A stretch of 64,000 nt of DNA from Synechococcus sp. CCY 0621 (lineage in GTDB: Bacteria > Cyanobacteriota > Cyanobacteriia > PCC-6307 > Cyanobiaceae). The position numbers and the translations under genes are program-made. The stretch is taken from contig NZ_JAFKRH010000025.1 of assembly GCF_019038465.1 (NCBI RefSeq), positions 1 through 64,000 on the forward strand. Direction: 5' to 3'. Of this stretch, positions 16,252 to 25,201 are shown in pieces. The notes beneath the pieces are model-generated. The model was not told the DNA's origin. It searched no databases and saw only the letters and a program-made list of their open reading frames with translations. Numbering within the stretch: position 1 is the first letter of the stretch; every line of letters starts with the position of its first letter.

Positions 16252-17262
16252 TCAGCGCCCCGCATCCGGCCGCCCCGGGTGCTGCGGGGACCGGGGCAGC
16301 CGGATCAGGGCGTCCGAGAGCAGCAGCAACCGACTGACGATCAGCAGCTGGTTCCGGGCGTCCTGGGGCGGCGGATCCGTTCCCGGCAGCGCCGCGCTCA
16401 GCTGCTCCTGGCAGCGGCGCAGGTCCGCCGCCGCGTCAGGGGCGTCCCGTCCCTGGATCAGCGCCTCGACTCGCGTCCTGCCGGCCCCCATCAGGCGCGG
16501 GATCAGCCCAGGCGGTACCCAGGCCACCGGGGCCTCCTCCTGGAGCAGCAGGCAGAGATCCCGCGCTGCGCTCATCACCGTGCTGCCGTGCTGCAGCTGA
16601 TGCTGGGCCCGCAGCACCGCCTCGTCCGGCTGGCCGTGGATCAGCGTCCGTTCCGCCGCCAGCTGGGGCAGCTGGCGGCGCAGCGCATTGCGGTGTTCCC
16701 GCAGGGACGCGAAGCGTTGTTCCGGTTCGGGAATGCCTGGCAGGCGCTCCAGGACGTGGGCCAGGTCGCGCAGCCAGCCGTCACAGGAGGCCTGCCAGGC
16801 GCTGGAGGACCGCTGGCTGACGATCTGCCGCGACACCACCACCCCCAGGATCACGCCAAGGATCGTCATCACCATTCGCCAGAACACGTAGTGCCACCAG
16901 GCGTCGCCGTGGTTCATCAGGCTGCCCGCCACCATGTGGCCCCCCACCACGAAGCCGCTGGTCAGGCCGGCGGCGAACCCGAACAGCCGCACCAGGGTCA
17001 GTCCCAGGAACACCCCGAGGGCGCTGGACAGGCCGCCCAGGATCCCCGCGCTGATGACCACGGCGAGCAGTCCCAGCAGGGTGCCGATGATCCTCTCCCG
17101 CCCGGCCAGCAAGCCGCCGCCGAGGTCGGTCTCGAGAATCGTGAGCACCCCCAGGGCCAGGAACAGCCCCTCCGGAAGCGCCAGATGGTTGCAGGCGGCC
17201 ACCACCAGCGCCATCACCGTCCCGTTGCGCACGATCACGGCCGATCGTCCGGGAGCTTTCAT
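16252..17262 (-). CDS. FUSC-family membrane protein (second of pair)
   Basis: A 336-residue protein. The first 150 residues hold about five or six transmembrane helices with the FUSC / aromatic acid exporter pattern (GLFLALGVLTILE, GRERIIGTLLGLL, LVRLFGFAAGL). The rest is soluble and Arg/Gln/Leu-rich with likely coiled coils. It starts inside the end of the upstream FUSC gene (ATGA overlap), so both form one operon and perhaps one heteromeric transporter. Families with this fold export aromatic acids or other small compounds; the substrate here is unknown. The prfB start lies about 32 bp after the stop. Confidence 0.7.
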   Translation of the reverse strand: MKAPGRSAVIVRNGTVMALVVAACNHLALPEGLFLALGVLTILETDLGGGLLAGRERIIGTLLGLLAVVISAGILGGLSSALGVFLGLTLVRLFGFAAGLTSGFVVGGHMVAGSLMNHGDAWWHYVFWRMVMTILGVILGVVVSRQIVSQRSSSAWQASCDGWLRDLAHVLERLPGIPEPEQRFASLREHRNALRRQLPQLAAERTLIHGQPDEAVLRAQHQLQHGSTVMSAARDLCLLLQEEAPVAWVPPGLIPRLMGAGRTRVEALIQGRDAPDAAADLRRCQEQLSAALPGTDPPPQDARNQLLIVSRLLLLSDALIRLPRSPQHPGRPDAGR

Positions 17263-18053
17263 GGAGGTGCCGCCTGGCTTCGCAACCGGAGCAGGGCCTC
17301 ATGGCAAGCGTCGGCGTCGATGGAGCGCAGCACGGCCGGCGCCCGAACCATGGCGACTGCGTGGCGCAGCGCCTGCTCAAGCGCCTCGTGCCGCTGCTGC
17401 ATGCCTTCATTCGCCAGTCGCTGGCCTTGGGGGCTTCGCAGCACGGTGCTGCGCACCGCGCAGTGGTTGCCGTAGGCGCTGATCAGCTCCTCCGCCCCGT
17501 CGTGGGACGTTCCAGCCAGCAGGGCATCGATCCGGCCCAGCAGAACGCGCTCGCTGTCCTCCAGGCGCTGCAGCGGTGAGCGGAACCAGAACAGGCGTTC
17601 GACGGCCATGCCCAGCAGCAGCCCCAGCAGGTGCCAGCCGGTCCTGTCGACGACGTACCAGCCCCCCATCCGCTCGTGGGCGGGAACCGCCAGGATCAGC
17701 ACGGTCATGATCACCGCGTTCATCAGCGTGGCCGGACTCAGCCCCAGCCGGCGCCCCAGCAGCTGGATGAGCACGTAGCCGATCCCGATGGCGAGCCAGT
17801 TGTGCAGGGCCAGGGTGAGCAGCACCACCACCGCGCCCCCGAACACGGTGCCCACGATCCGCGCCCAGGCCGCCTCCCGCGAGGCCTCCGGTGTGGGCAG
17901 CAGGCTGCGGGCGGCGCCGTAGACCACATAGAAGCCGTCGATCGCATTGACGTCCGGTCCGGCCGCCGCGTGGATGCCGGCCGCAAGGAAACCGGCGAAC
18001 CCCACCTGCAGGGCGTTGCGGATCTGCTGGGGCGAAGGAGGACGGGGGGGCAT
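17259..18053 (-). CDS. FUSC-family membrane protein (first of pair)
   Basis: A 264-residue membrane protein with about five transmembrane helices in the first 160 residues (QVGFAGFLAAGIHAA, GTVFGGAVVVLLTLAL, AVIMTVLILAVP, LLGLLLGMAVERL) and a helical soluble tail. The W-x-R-I-V-GT-x-x-G motif is typical of FUSC/YccS-like proteins. It overlaps the following FUSC gene by 4 nt. Longer relatives carry two FUSC halves in one chain, so this pair could be a split version. Transport function inferred, substrate unknown. Confidence 0.7.
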   Translation of the reverse strand: MPPRPPSPQQIRNALQVGFAGFLAAGIHAAAGPDVNAIDGFYVVYGAARSLLPTPEASREAAWARIVGTVFGGAVVVLLTLALHNWLAIGIGYVLIQLLGRRLGLSPATLMNAVIMTVLILAVPAHERMGGWYVVDRTGWHLLGLLLGMAVERLFWFRSPLQRLEDSERVLLGRIDALLAGTSHDGAEELISAYGNHCAVRSTVLRSPQGQRLANEGMQQRHEALEQALRHAVAMVRAPAVLRSIDADACHEALLRLRSQAAPP

Positions 18054-18201
18054 CGAGCCGGCGGACCACGCCCAGCCGGGGTATCAGGCCCCAGGATGCC
18101 GGGCCTGGGTCGATCGGCATGGGCAAAGGCCAGCGGCCCTTGTGCCACGAATGGATCCGGTGGTGCGTGGACGGTCCCCTTAAGCTGCGCGGCATCGCCT
18201 C

Positions 18202-18537
18202 ATGAGAGACCGGATGGAGATCCCAGGAGTCCCCCCAGAGCTGGTCGGGCAGGACACCCTGGAGGTGAAGCCACCCGCGAAAGTGGAGATCTACACCTGC
18301 CGTTTTTCGTCGGATTGCATCCGGGCCAAGGGTCTGCTGGACAGGCTCAGCGTCACCTACAACGAATTCATCATCGACGACGATGAAATCAACAAGGAAG
18401 TGATGATGAAGCGCTCGGGAGGTCGCACCAGCGTTCCCCAGATCTTCATCGACGGCATCGCCATCGGTGGCTACGCCGAGCTGCAGAAACTGAACGCTGG
18501 CGGTGAGCTGGCCGGCCTGCTGCGTCTGGCCCCGTGA
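18202..18537 (+). CDS. grxC: Glutaredoxin-3-like protein with altered active site
   Basis: A 111-residue (or 107 from the second ATG at 18214) thioredoxin-fold protein of the GrxC type. Glutaredoxins reduce disulfides using glutathione. Conserved features are [15 protein letters not shown], the TSVPQIF cis-proline loop, and GGYAEL which helps bind glutathione. The usual TWRFCPFCIRAK active site reads [12 protein letters not shown] here: the first catalytic cysteine is Ser and the proline is gone, while Trp has become Cys. The bases (TGC CGT TTT TCG TCG GAT TGC) leave no doubt. Normal dithiol chemistry is therefore unlikely, though a Cys-x5-Cys pair remains. The stop overlaps the gshB start (GTGA), linking it to glutathione. 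Confidence 0.85.
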   Translation: MRDRMEIPGVPPELVGQDTLEVKPPAKVEIYTCRFSSDCIRAKGLLDRLSVTYNEFIIDDDEINKEVMMKRSGGRTSVPQIFIDGIAIGGYAELQKLNAGGELAGLLRLAP

Positions 18538-19523
18538 CCGGGAATCGGGAGGCCCAGCTGTTCGTGGTCGATCCGATCACCCGCCTGCGGCCAGCCAAGG
18601 ATTCCAGTGTGGCCCTGATGCAGGCGGCGCAGCGGGCCGGTCTGGCGGTGTGGGCCTGCACCCAGGCGGATCTCTCCACCGCTGCGGCGGCCGATGGCGC
18701 CCATCGTCCCCGGGCCTGGGCCCAGCCGCTGCACCTGGCTGAGATGGCCGCCACGCCCGAGGGTTGGACCGTGCCGGACCCCTGGGTCGAGGCCGGTGAG
18801 CCCCGCGAGATGCCCCTGGATCACTTCCGCTGGATCTGGATGCGCAAGGATCCGCCCGTCGATGAGGCCTACCTTTACGCCACCCAGCTGCTGGAGATGG
18901 CCGAAGCGGTCGGGGTGCGCGTTCTGAACCGGCCGGCGGCCCTGCGGGCCTGGAACGAGAAGCTGGGTGCCCTGCGCTTCAGCCATCTGATGGCGCCCTC
19001 GATGGTGAGCGCCCGGGTGGAGCAGTTGGCTGCCTTCGCCGCAGGCCACGAGGAGGTGGTGCTCAAGCCCCTGGCGGGGCGGGCCGGCCAGGGGGTGGTG
19101 CGGGTCACGGCGGCGGCCCCCGGACTGAAGGCCTTGCTGGAGCTGGTCACCCTGCAGGAAACGTTGCCCGTGATGGTCCAGGCCTTTCTGCCGGGGGTCA
19201 GCGCCGGAGACAAGCGGATCCTGCTGGTGGATGGGGAGCCCCTGGGGGCCGTGAACCGGCTGCCCAAGGCGGGGGAGTTCCGCAGCAACCTGGCCCTGGG
19301 TGGAGCCCCCGTTGCGGCCGAACTGAGCGACACCGAGCAGCGCATCTGCGCCGAACTGGCGCCGGTGCTGCGGGCCGAGGGGCTGTTCTTCGTCGGCATT
19401 GATGTAATTGACGGCCGGCTCAGTGAGATCAACGTCACCAGCCCCACCGGCGTGCGGGAGGTGGAGTGGCTGGGGCGTCGTCCCCTCGCCGATCAGGTCA
19501 TCGAGCGCCTGCTGGTCAGCTGA
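18534..19523 (+). CDS. gshB: Glutathione synthetase
   Basis: An ATP-grasp enzyme joining gamma-glutamylcysteine and glycine to glutathione. It has 329 residues, starting at GTG 18534 that overlaps the glutaredoxin stop. Family markers: [16 protein letters not shown] near the start, [20 protein letters not shown], the NEKLGALRF segment, the ATP-binding [35 protein letters not shown], and the metal and substrate site [21 protein letters not shown]. The last 8 nt overlap the convergent menF. Adjacent glutaredoxin and gshB genes are common in cyanobacteria. Confidence 0.97.
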   Translation: MTGNREAQLFVVDPITRLRPAKDSSVALMQAAQRAGLAVWACTQADLSTAAAADGAHRPRAWAQPLHLAEMAATPEGWTVPDPWVEAGEPREMPLDHFRWIWMRKDPPVDEAYLYATQLLEMAEAVGVRVLNRPAALRAWNEKLGALRFSHLMAPSMVSARVEQLAAFAAGHEEVVLKPLAGRAGQGVVRVTAAAPGLKALLELVTLQETLPVMVQAFLPGVSAGDKRILLVDGEPLGAVNRLPKAGEFRSNLALGGAPVAAELSDTEQRICAELAPVLRAEGLFFVGIDVIDGRLSEINVTSPTGVREVEWLGRRPLADQVIERLLVS

Positions 19524-20940
19524 AGGCGGCGGCCAGCGGCAGGTTGAGCTGCTGTTGCAGGACCCCCAGCTTGAGGGCCACCTCCTGCAGCTCCCGCTCG
19601 GGGTGGGAGCCGCGCACCAGCCCCGCTCCGGCGGTCAGCTCCAGCTGCTGGCCCCGCAGGGTGCCGCTGCGGATGGCCACCCGCAGATCCGTGTCACCTT
19701 CGGTGTCGATCCAGCCGATCGGCGCGGCGTAGTGCCCCCGCTCGAACGGCTCAAGGCTGCGCAGCCAGGCCATCGCCTCCCGCCGGGGCAGGCCTGCCAC
19801 CGCGGGGGTGGGGTGCAGCACTTCCGCCAGGGTGAGCGGGGCCTGGCCCCGCAACGCGGCCGTGATCGGGGTGTGCAGATGCACCAGGGAGCCGTGGCGG
19901 GCCAGGCGCGGCCGCCGCGGCCGGCGTGGATCGAGGCCAGCCTTCTGCAACACGGCGGTGATCGTTTCCACCACAAGCTCATGCTCGTGGCGGTCCTTGC
20001 GCGACTGCAGCAGGTCGTCGGCCGGCTCCCCCAGGGGGGCCGTGCCGGCCAGGGCATCGCTGCGCAGCTGGCCCTGCCGCAGGGTAAGCAGCCGCTCTGG
20101 TGAGGCGCCCACCAGGGCTTCCCGCTCCGATCGCTGCCAGAGGAAGCGGCAGCTGCCGGGCTGGCTGCGGCGCAGGTGGGACAGCAGGCTGAGCGGATCC
20201 AGCGGCCCGTTCAGCACCAGCTGCTGGCGCACCGCCAGCACCAGCTTCTGCAGCTCGCCACCCTCCACCAGCTCCAGGGCCCGATCCAGGGCGGAGCGGT
20301 AGCCCGCCTGCCAGTGGGAGCCATGGGCGATGCCGACAGGGGCGCCCTGGCCGGTCCCGGGATGTCCGGCCCAGCCCAGGGCCTCCAGCCGCTGGCGGGT
20401 GTCCCAGAGTTCCTCGGCCACGCTGCGGGCCGTGACACCGCCGCCGAGGGCACGCTGCAGCCGCAGCCAGCAGTGGCGGCCCTGGCGGCTCAGCTGCCAG
20501 CTGGGCAGGACCGCCTGCACCCCCGCCGCGCCGGTGCCGGCGTGCAGGGGGCTCTCGAAGAAGGCGAAGGCCAGCAGCACCCGTGGCCGGGCCAGGGCAG
20601 GGCAGGGGCCCGGTTCCCGGGCCAGGCGATTCAGGCTCAGGCTGCTGAAGCGCTGGGCCAGCTCGAAGCGGCGCGGACCGCTCAGCTCCAGGCCGTTGCA
20701 TTGGCCGGCGGCGGCGATGCTGAGCCCCGGGGCGCCGTCCCAGAGGAAACGGAAGTCGCCGCTGCCGCCCAGGTGGGGCAAGGCCACAAGGGGGTCGAGG
20801 GCGGCCATCGGCAGGGCCAGGCTGAGCACTCCCTCCTCCTCCAGACGCCGGCTGGCGGCGGTGGCTGCCGAGAGCAGCGCGGAGAAGCTGGCAGGGGCCT
20901 GCACCAAGGGGCCGCGGGTCCGGGGCGGAAGGCTGCTCAA
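19516..20940 (-). CDS. menF: Isochorismate synthase
   Basis: Chorismate-binding enzyme converting chorismate to isochorismate, the first step toward phylloquinone (menaquinone-type pathway). Motifs: [29 protein letters not shown], the [10 protein letters not shown] region, and [17 protein letters not shown] near the C-terminus, plus the LVLAVRQQL segment. The start chosen is a TTG at 20940 (reading [10 protein letters not shown]); an ATG at 21003 would add 21 residues but would overlap the divergent menA start. The length is then about 474 residues, normal for the family. It lies back to back with menA. Confidence 0.92.
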   Translation of the reverse strand: MSSLPPRTRGPLVQAPASFSALLSAATAASRRLEEEGVLSLALPMAALDPLVALPHLGGSGDFRFLWDGAPGLSIAAAGQCNGLELSGPRRFELAQRFSSLSLNRLAREPGPCPALARPRVLLAFAFFESPLHAGTGAAGVQAVLPSWQLSRQGRHCWLRLQRALGGGVTARSVAEELWDTRQRLEALGWAGHPGTGQGAPVGIAHGSHWQAGYRSALDRALELVEGGELQKLVLAVRQQLVLNGPLDPLSLLSHLRRSQPGSCRFLWQRSEREALVGASPERLLTLRQGQLRSDALAGTAPLGEPADDLLQSRKDRHEHELVVETITAVLQKAGLDPRRPRRPRLARHGSLVHLHTPITAALRGQAPLTLAEVLHPTPAVAGLPRREAMAWLRSLEPFERGHYAAPIGWIDTEGDTDLRVAIRSGTLRGQQLELTAGAGLVRGSHPERELQEVALKLGVLQQQLNLPLAAAFS

Positions 20941-20978
20941 ATGTATGGGCCTTTCCCCGCCCAACGCCCGCGGCCCCC

Positions 20979-21968
20979 ATGTCTGAGCCACAGGTCGTCG
21001 CAAGCCGTTACGCCGCGGGGGGCGTCGCCGCCTCTGAGGCCTCTTCTCGCGGCCGCCTCTGGCGTGCCGCCGTGAAATGGCCCATGTACGCCGTGGCGGT
21101 GATGCCGGTGCTGCTGGCGGCTGGCTGGCGGCTCGGCCAGGGGCTGGGCCTGCGGCCCGATCAGCTGCTGCTGTTTCTGCTGGCGGCGGTGCTGCTGCTG
21201 GCCTGGGAGAACCTTGCCAACGACGTCTTCGATGCCGACACCGGCGTCGATACCCACGGCAAGCCCCACTCGGTGGTCAACCTCACCGGCCGGCGCGACC
21301 GGGTGCTCGCTCTGGCCAACGGCTGTCTGGTGGTCGGGCTGGCCCTGATGGCCCTGGTGGCCCTGCGCAGCAGTGGCGTGGTGCTGCTGCTGGTGCTGCT
21401 CTGCTGCGGTCTGGGTTACCTCTACCAGGGGCCACCGTTCCGCCTCGGCTACCGCGGCCTGGGGGAACCCCTTTGCTGGCTGGCCTTCGGCCCCTGCGCC
21501 ACGGCTGCCGCCCTGCTGGCCCTGGCCCCGGCCGGGGAGGGCGCCGGCGTGGTGCCCTGGGGAGCAGCGCTGGTGCTGGGCAGCGGACCGGCGGTGGCTA
21601 CCTCCCTGGTGCTGTTCTGCTCCCATTTCCACCAGGTGGAGGAGGACGCCGCCCACGGCAAGCGCTCGCCGGTGGTGCGCCTCGGCAGCCAGCGGGCCGC
21701 GGCTCTGGTGCCCTGGTTCGTGGCCACGGCCCTGGCGCTGCAGTGGGCGCCTGTCCTGCTGGGCTGGTGGCCGCTCACGGCCCTGCTGGGGGCGATCGGC
21801 CTGCCGCCGGCCCGGGCCCTGATCCGGCTCCTCGGCGAGGAGCACCACCGGCCGGAGCGCCTCATCGGCAGCAAGTTCCTGGCCCTGCGCTTCCAGGCCC
21901 TCAACGGCCTGGGTCTGGCCGCTGGCCTGGCCCTCGGCCCCTGGCTGACGGCGCTGGCGGGCCGGTGA
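20979..21968 (+). CDS. menA: 1,4-dihydroxy-2-naphthoate phytyltransferase
   Basis: A UbiA-family membrane prenyltransferase adding a phytyl chain to 1,4-dihydroxy-2-naphthoate in phylloquinone synthesis for photosystem I. It has 329 residues and about eight or nine transmembrane helices. The first Asp-rich motif is NLANDVFDADTGVDTHGK; the second is HFHQVEEDAAHGKRSPV. Other blocks are YLYQGPPFRLGYRGLGE and KFLALRFQALNG. The divergent menF lies about 40 bp away, so promoters are close or shared. The stop overlaps the menC start. Confidence 0.95.
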   Translation: MSEPQVVASRYAAGGVAASEASSRGRLWRAAVKWPMYAVAVMPVLLAAGWRLGQGLGLRPDQLLLFLLAAVLLLAWENLANDVFDADTGVDTHGKPHSVVNLTGRRDRVLALANGCLVVGLALMALVALRSSGVVLLLVLLCCGLGYLYQGPPFRLGYRGLGEPLCWLAFGPCATAAALLALAPAGEGAGVVPWGAALVLGSGPAVATSLVLFCSHFHQVEEDAAHGKRSPVVRLGSQRAAALVPWFVATALALQWAPVLLGWWPLTALLGAIGLPPARALIRLLGEEHHRPERLIGSKFLALRFQALNGLGLAAGLALGPWLTALAGR

Positions 21969-22963
21969 GCGCCCCCGCGGACGGGGGGAGGCCCGAGGGC
22001 TGGCTGGCTCTGGAGACCAGGCCCTTCGCCTTCCGGCTGCCCCGGCCGCTGCAGACCTCCAGCGGTCGGCTGGAGGACAAACGGGGTTGGCTGCTGCGGC
22101 TGCAGGGCCCGGCCGGTGGCGTCGGCTGGGGGGAGGCGGCGCCGCTGGATTCCGGCGAGAGGCCGGCCGTGGCGGCGGCGCTGGAGGGGCTGGGCACCGC
22201 CTTGGAGCGGAGTGATCTGGAACGGAGGCTGCCGGCGCTGCCGCCCACCCTGGCCTTCGCCCTGGGGGCGGCCCTGGTGGAGAGCGACGGGATGGTGGGA
22301 GCGATGGCCGATGGCGGCTGGCTCGCCGCTCCACCATCGGCCTGGCTGCTGCCCGCCGGTGAGGCCATGCTCGCAGCCCTGGACCAACGGCATGCCAGCC
22401 CAGCGTCCGCGGCGCCCACCTTCAAGTGGAAGGTGGCGGCGGAGGCCGATGGGCTGGAACGCCAGTGGCTGGAGCTGCTGCTCGAGCGCCTGCCAGCCGA
22501 TGGGCGCCTGCGGCTGGATGCCAACGGCGGCTGGGACCGGGCCACCGCCGCCGCCTGGGCCGAGCGGCTGGGGCGGGAACCGCGGCTGGAGTGGCTGGAG
22601 CAGCCCCTGGCCGCCGGCGACCAGGAGGGCCTCGATCAGCTGGCCCAAAGGATTCCGGTGGCCCTGGATGAATCCCTGCGGCAGCGGCCGGAGCTGAGGA
22701 ATCACTGGGGTGGCTGGCAGGTGCGGCGCCCGTCCCAGGACGGCGATCCCCGGCCCCTGCTGGGGCAGTTGCTCCGGGGGGTGCCCAGGTTGATGCTCAG
22801 CACCGGCTTCGAGACCGGCATCGGCGCCCGCTGGACGGCCCACCTGGCGGCTCTGCAATGGCGAGGCCCGACGCCGGTGGCCCCCGGTCTGGCCCCGGAC
22901 TGGTCGCCCACCGGCCCCCTGTTCGACCGTGACCCGCAACGGGTCTGGGCGGCGGCGGCCTGA
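21965..22963 (+). CDS. menC: o-Succinylbenzoate synthase
   Basis: Enolase-superfamily enzyme that dehydrates SHCHC to o-succinylbenzoate. It has 332 residues, from GTG 21965 that overlaps the menA stop (GTGA). The catalytic lysine lies in FKWKVA, metal ligands in RLDANGGWD and LEWLEQPL, the third in VALDESL, and the end has LMLSTGFETGIGARW. The N-terminus (FAFRLPRPLQTSSGRLEDKRGW) fits the MenC capping domain. Overlaps show it is in one operon with menA and menE. Confidence 0.94.
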   Translation: MSAPADGGRPEGWLALETRPFAFRLPRPLQTSSGRLEDKRGWLLRLQGPAGGVGWGEAAPLDSGERPAVAAALEGLGTALERSDLERRLPALPPTLAFALGAALVESDGMVGAMADGGWLAAPPSAWLLPAGEAMLAALDQRHASPASAAPTFKWKVAAEADGLERQWLELLLERLPADGRLRLDANGGWDRATAAAWAERLGREPRLEWLEQPLAAGDQEGLDQLAQRIPVALDESLRQRPELRNHWGGWQVRRPSQDGDPRPLLGQLLRGVPRLMLSTGFETGIGARWTAHLAALQWRGPTPVAPGLAPDWSPTGPLFDRDPQRVWAAAA

Positions 22964-23008
22964 GCCCCTGGCGGGGGCCCTTAGCGTGGCGCTCCACGGA
23001 GACCCTGC

Positions 23009-24262
23009 GTGGCCGATCCCCCCTGGGCACCGCTGCTGCTGGAGCCCGCCCCGGCCGACCCGGAGGCGGCAATGTCCCAGCTGGAGCAGGCCTGGGGCCA
23101 ACAGCGCCTGGTGGCCTTGGCCGGGCCCGGGCAGCAGGGGGAGTTGGCCCAGGCCCTCGGAGGGGCCCCAGGGGAGCTGGCGGCGCTGGTCCGGTTCGGG
23201 GCGGCGGTGGTGCTGGGCAGCGGTGGCAGTGCCGGCGGGCGCCACTGGTGCCTGCAACCCCTGGGCCACCTGCAGGCTTCGGCCGAGGCCAGCGCCGGCT
23301 GGTTGGTGTCCCTGGGCCTGGAGCCATCCGCCTGCCTGCACCTCGACCCCCTGCCGCTGCACCACGTCAGCGGTCTGCTGCCGCTGGTGCGTGCCCGCCA
23401 TTGGGGGGGAGAGTGGCGCGGGCTGGCCCCGGCGCTGTTGCGCCGGCCGGACGAGCTGCGCCAGGCCTGCCCCCTGCCCCGGGATCGCCCGGTGCTGCTC
23501 TCGCTGGTGCCCACCCAGCTGGCCCGGTTGCTGGCCAGCCCCGAGGGCACGGCCTGGCTGGCCGGCTGCGCCGTGATCTGGGTCGGGGGGGCGGGCTTGC
23601 CGGCGCCGCTGGCCGCCGCCGCCCGCCGCGCCCGCCTGCCCCTGGCCCCCTGCTACGGCGCCACCGAAACCGCCGCCATGGTGTGTGCCTTGCCGCCGCA
23701 GCGCTTTCTGGCAGGGACCGCTGGCTGCGGTGAGCCCCTGGCCGACGTGGCCCTGCGCCTCGATGGCGCCACCGGGGCCGTGGAGGTGCGTTGCGGCCGC
23801 CTCAGCCCCGGCCGGCTGGTGGCGGGCCGGCTGCAGCCCCTGCCGCTGCAGCCGGGAGGCTGGTGGCGCAGCGGCGATGCCGGGCGGCTCGACGCCGAAG
23901 GACTGGCGGTGCTGGGCCGTCTGGATGGGGCCTTGCACAGCGGCGGCGAGACGGTCTTCCCGGAGCGGCTGGAGGAACGGCTGCAGGAGCAGGCGGCCCG
24001 CGCCGGGGCTGGTGTGGAGGCGTTGCTGCTGCTGGCCCGGCCTGACCCGGAATGGGGCGAGCACCTGGTGGCCCTGGTGCGGCCGCGGCAAGGGGGCGAC
24101 GGGGCGGCGCTGCTGGGGGTGCTGCGGGCCCTGACGGTCGCCTGGCCCCCCGCCGAGCGGCCGCGGCACTGGCAGCTCTGCCCGTCGCTGGCGCCCACCG
24201 CCGCCGGCAAATGGGAGCGGGGACGTTGGCAGCGGTGGCTGGACTCGCTAGAAGCCTTCTGA
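23009..24262 (+). CDS. menE: o-Succinylbenzoate-CoA ligase
   Basis: An adenylate-forming enzyme (ANL superfamily) activating o-succinylbenzoate to its CoA thioester. It has 417 residues, starting at GTG 23009, shorter than typical MenE (about 450) with a reduced N-terminal part, as in other picocyanobacteria. Motifs: VVLGSGGSAGG in the ATP loop position, LHHVSGLLPLVRA, APCYGATETAAMV (binding the adenylate), RSGDAGRLDAEGL, and GGETVFPERLEERL. The C-terminal lysine lies in PTAAGKWERGRW. It completes menA-menC-menE; the small membrane genes follow at once. Confidence 0.92.
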   Translation: MADPPWAPLLLEPAPADPEAAMSQLEQAWGQQRLVALAGPGQQGELAQALGGAPGELAALVRFGAAVVLGSGGSAGGRHWCLQPLGHLQASAEASAGWLVSLGLEPSACLHLDPLPLHHVSGLLPLVRARHWGGEWRGLAPALLRRPDELRQACPLPRDRPVLLSLVPTQLARLLASPEGTAWLAGCAVIWVGGAGLPAPLAAAARRARLPLAPCYGATETAAMVCALPPQRFLAGTAGCGEPLADVALRLDGATGAVEVRCGRLSPGRLVAGRLQPLPLQPGGWWRSGDAGRLDAEGLAVLGRLDGALHSGGETVFPERLEERLQEQAARAGAGVEALLLLARPDPEWGEHLVALVRPRQGGDGAALLGVLRALTVAWPPAERPRHWQLCPSLAPTAAGKWERGRWQRWLDSLEAF

Positions 24263-24277
24263 ACGGCACCTGCACCG

Positions 24278-24544
24278 ATGACCGACAGCCAACAGGTCGA
24301 GACCAGCAACAAGAAGCTGGCGGCAGGGTTGCTGGCCATCTTCCTGGGATCACTGGGTATCCACAAATTTGTACTGGGCTACAGCAAACCCGGGCTGATC
24401 ATGCTGCTGGTCACGGTGCTGACCTGTGGCTTCGGCGCCTCGGTGATGGGGATCATCGGGGTGATCGAAGGCGTCATCTACCTCACCAAGTCGACGGAGG
24501 AATTCCAGGCCCAGTACATCGACGCCACACGGGAGTGGTTCTGA
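24278..24544 (+). CDS. TM2-domain small membrane protein
   Basis: An 88-residue protein with two transmembrane helices and the TM2 pattern LAIFLGSLGIHKFVLGY followed by TVLTCGFGASVMGIIGVIEG. The polar N-terminus (about 14 residues) and the charged tail EFQAQYIDATREWF face the same side. TM2 proteins are widespread in bacteria and of uncertain function. It starts 15 bp after menE and is coupled to the next small gene. Confidence 0.8.
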   Translation: MTDSQQVETSNKKLAAGLLAIFLGSLGIHKFVLGYSKPGLIMLLVTVLTCGFGASVMGIIGVIEGVIYLTKSTEEFQAQYIDATREWF

Positions 24545-24717
24545 TGCCTGACCCCCGCCCACGGCTGGGCCTCGCCCTGCTGGTGGGAGGTGGGTTGCTC
24601 AGTTTCATGGCCCTCGGGAGCACTCCGCACGATGGCCTGCACCCTCTGGCCCTGTTCGCGGCTCTCCTGCCCCTGCAGTTGGCCGCCCTGGCCTGGGCCC
24701 TGCTGAACCGCCGCTAG
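24544..24717 (+). CDS. Small membrane protein, unknown
   Basis: A 57-residue open frame whose ATG (24544-24546) overlaps the TGA of the TM2 gene, so the two are coupled. It is made of two hydrophobic helices (LALLVGGGLLSFMALG and FAALLPLQLAALAWALL) with a short Thr-Pro-His-Asp loop and an Arg-Arg end. The overlap and the membrane profile support a real gene; the family is not recognised. Its stop overlaps the convergent menI by 4 nt. Confidence 0.6.
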   Translation: MPDPRPRLGLALLVGGGLLSFMALGSTPHDGLHPLALFAALLPLQLAALAWALLNRR

Positions 24718-25169
24718 GCGTCCGGTCTGCTGGCCGCCAGCCACAGCACGATGCAGTCCGGCAGGGCCGTCCGCTGCCGGTTGGCAGCGTCGATGGCCAC
24801 GTGCCGGGTCAGGCCGGTGGCGGCCTCCTGGCCGTCATGCAGGAAGCGGTAGCGGATCTCGAAGCTGCCGCCATCGCGCTGCAGGGGCCGCAGCGCGATG
24901 GCCAGAGGATCCCCGCAGGCCAGCGGCCGCCGGTAGTCGGCGCTGACATGCACGATCGGCAGCGCCACGGACGGCGTCCGGCCCGGCCCGGGGAAGAGGG
25001 CGCCGGAGGCCACACCGAACCGCTCCAGGCTTTCCTCGTAGGCCACGTGGCACCAGCGCAGCAGCTGGTGGAAGTGCATCACCCCGGCGGCGTCGGTGTC
25101 ACCGAAGCGCACCGTGCGGCAGAGCAGCAGCCAGTCCGCCGGCGTGCATGGTGGGTCGGCTGGGGACAT
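24714..25169 (-). CDS. menI: 1,4-dihydroxy-2-naphthoyl-CoA thioesterase (hotdog fold)
   Basis: A 4HBT-type hotdog thioesterase of about 151 residues that releases DHNA from DHNA-CoA for MenA. The catalytic segment is RTVRFGDTDAAGVMHFHQLL, with Asp at the position seen in the cyanobacterial enzyme (DTDAAGVV-type). VALPIVHVSADYRRPLACGD and GLTRHVAID are further family blocks. The start at ATG 25169 is preferred over 25187. The location right beside menF-A-C-E supports the pathway assignment, since hotdog enzymes are otherwise hard to assign by motif alone. Confidence 0.85.
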   Translation of the reverse strand: MSPADPPCTPADWLLLCRTVRFGDTDAAGVMHFHQLLRWCHVAYEESLERFGVASGALFPGPGRTPSVALPIVHVSADYRRPLACGDPLAIALRPLQRDGGSFEIRYRFLHDGQEAATGLTRHVAIDAANRQRTALPDCIVLWLAASRPDA

Positions 25170-25201
25170 CAACCTCCATAGCGACACGTGCCCTTGCCTC
25201 C

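Noticed and set aside
21449-24169. A minus-strand open frame of 906 codons over menA, menC and menE
   Set aside because: It is antisense to three real genes with confirmed motifs, and the translation is Gln/Gly/Pro/Arg-rich without domains.
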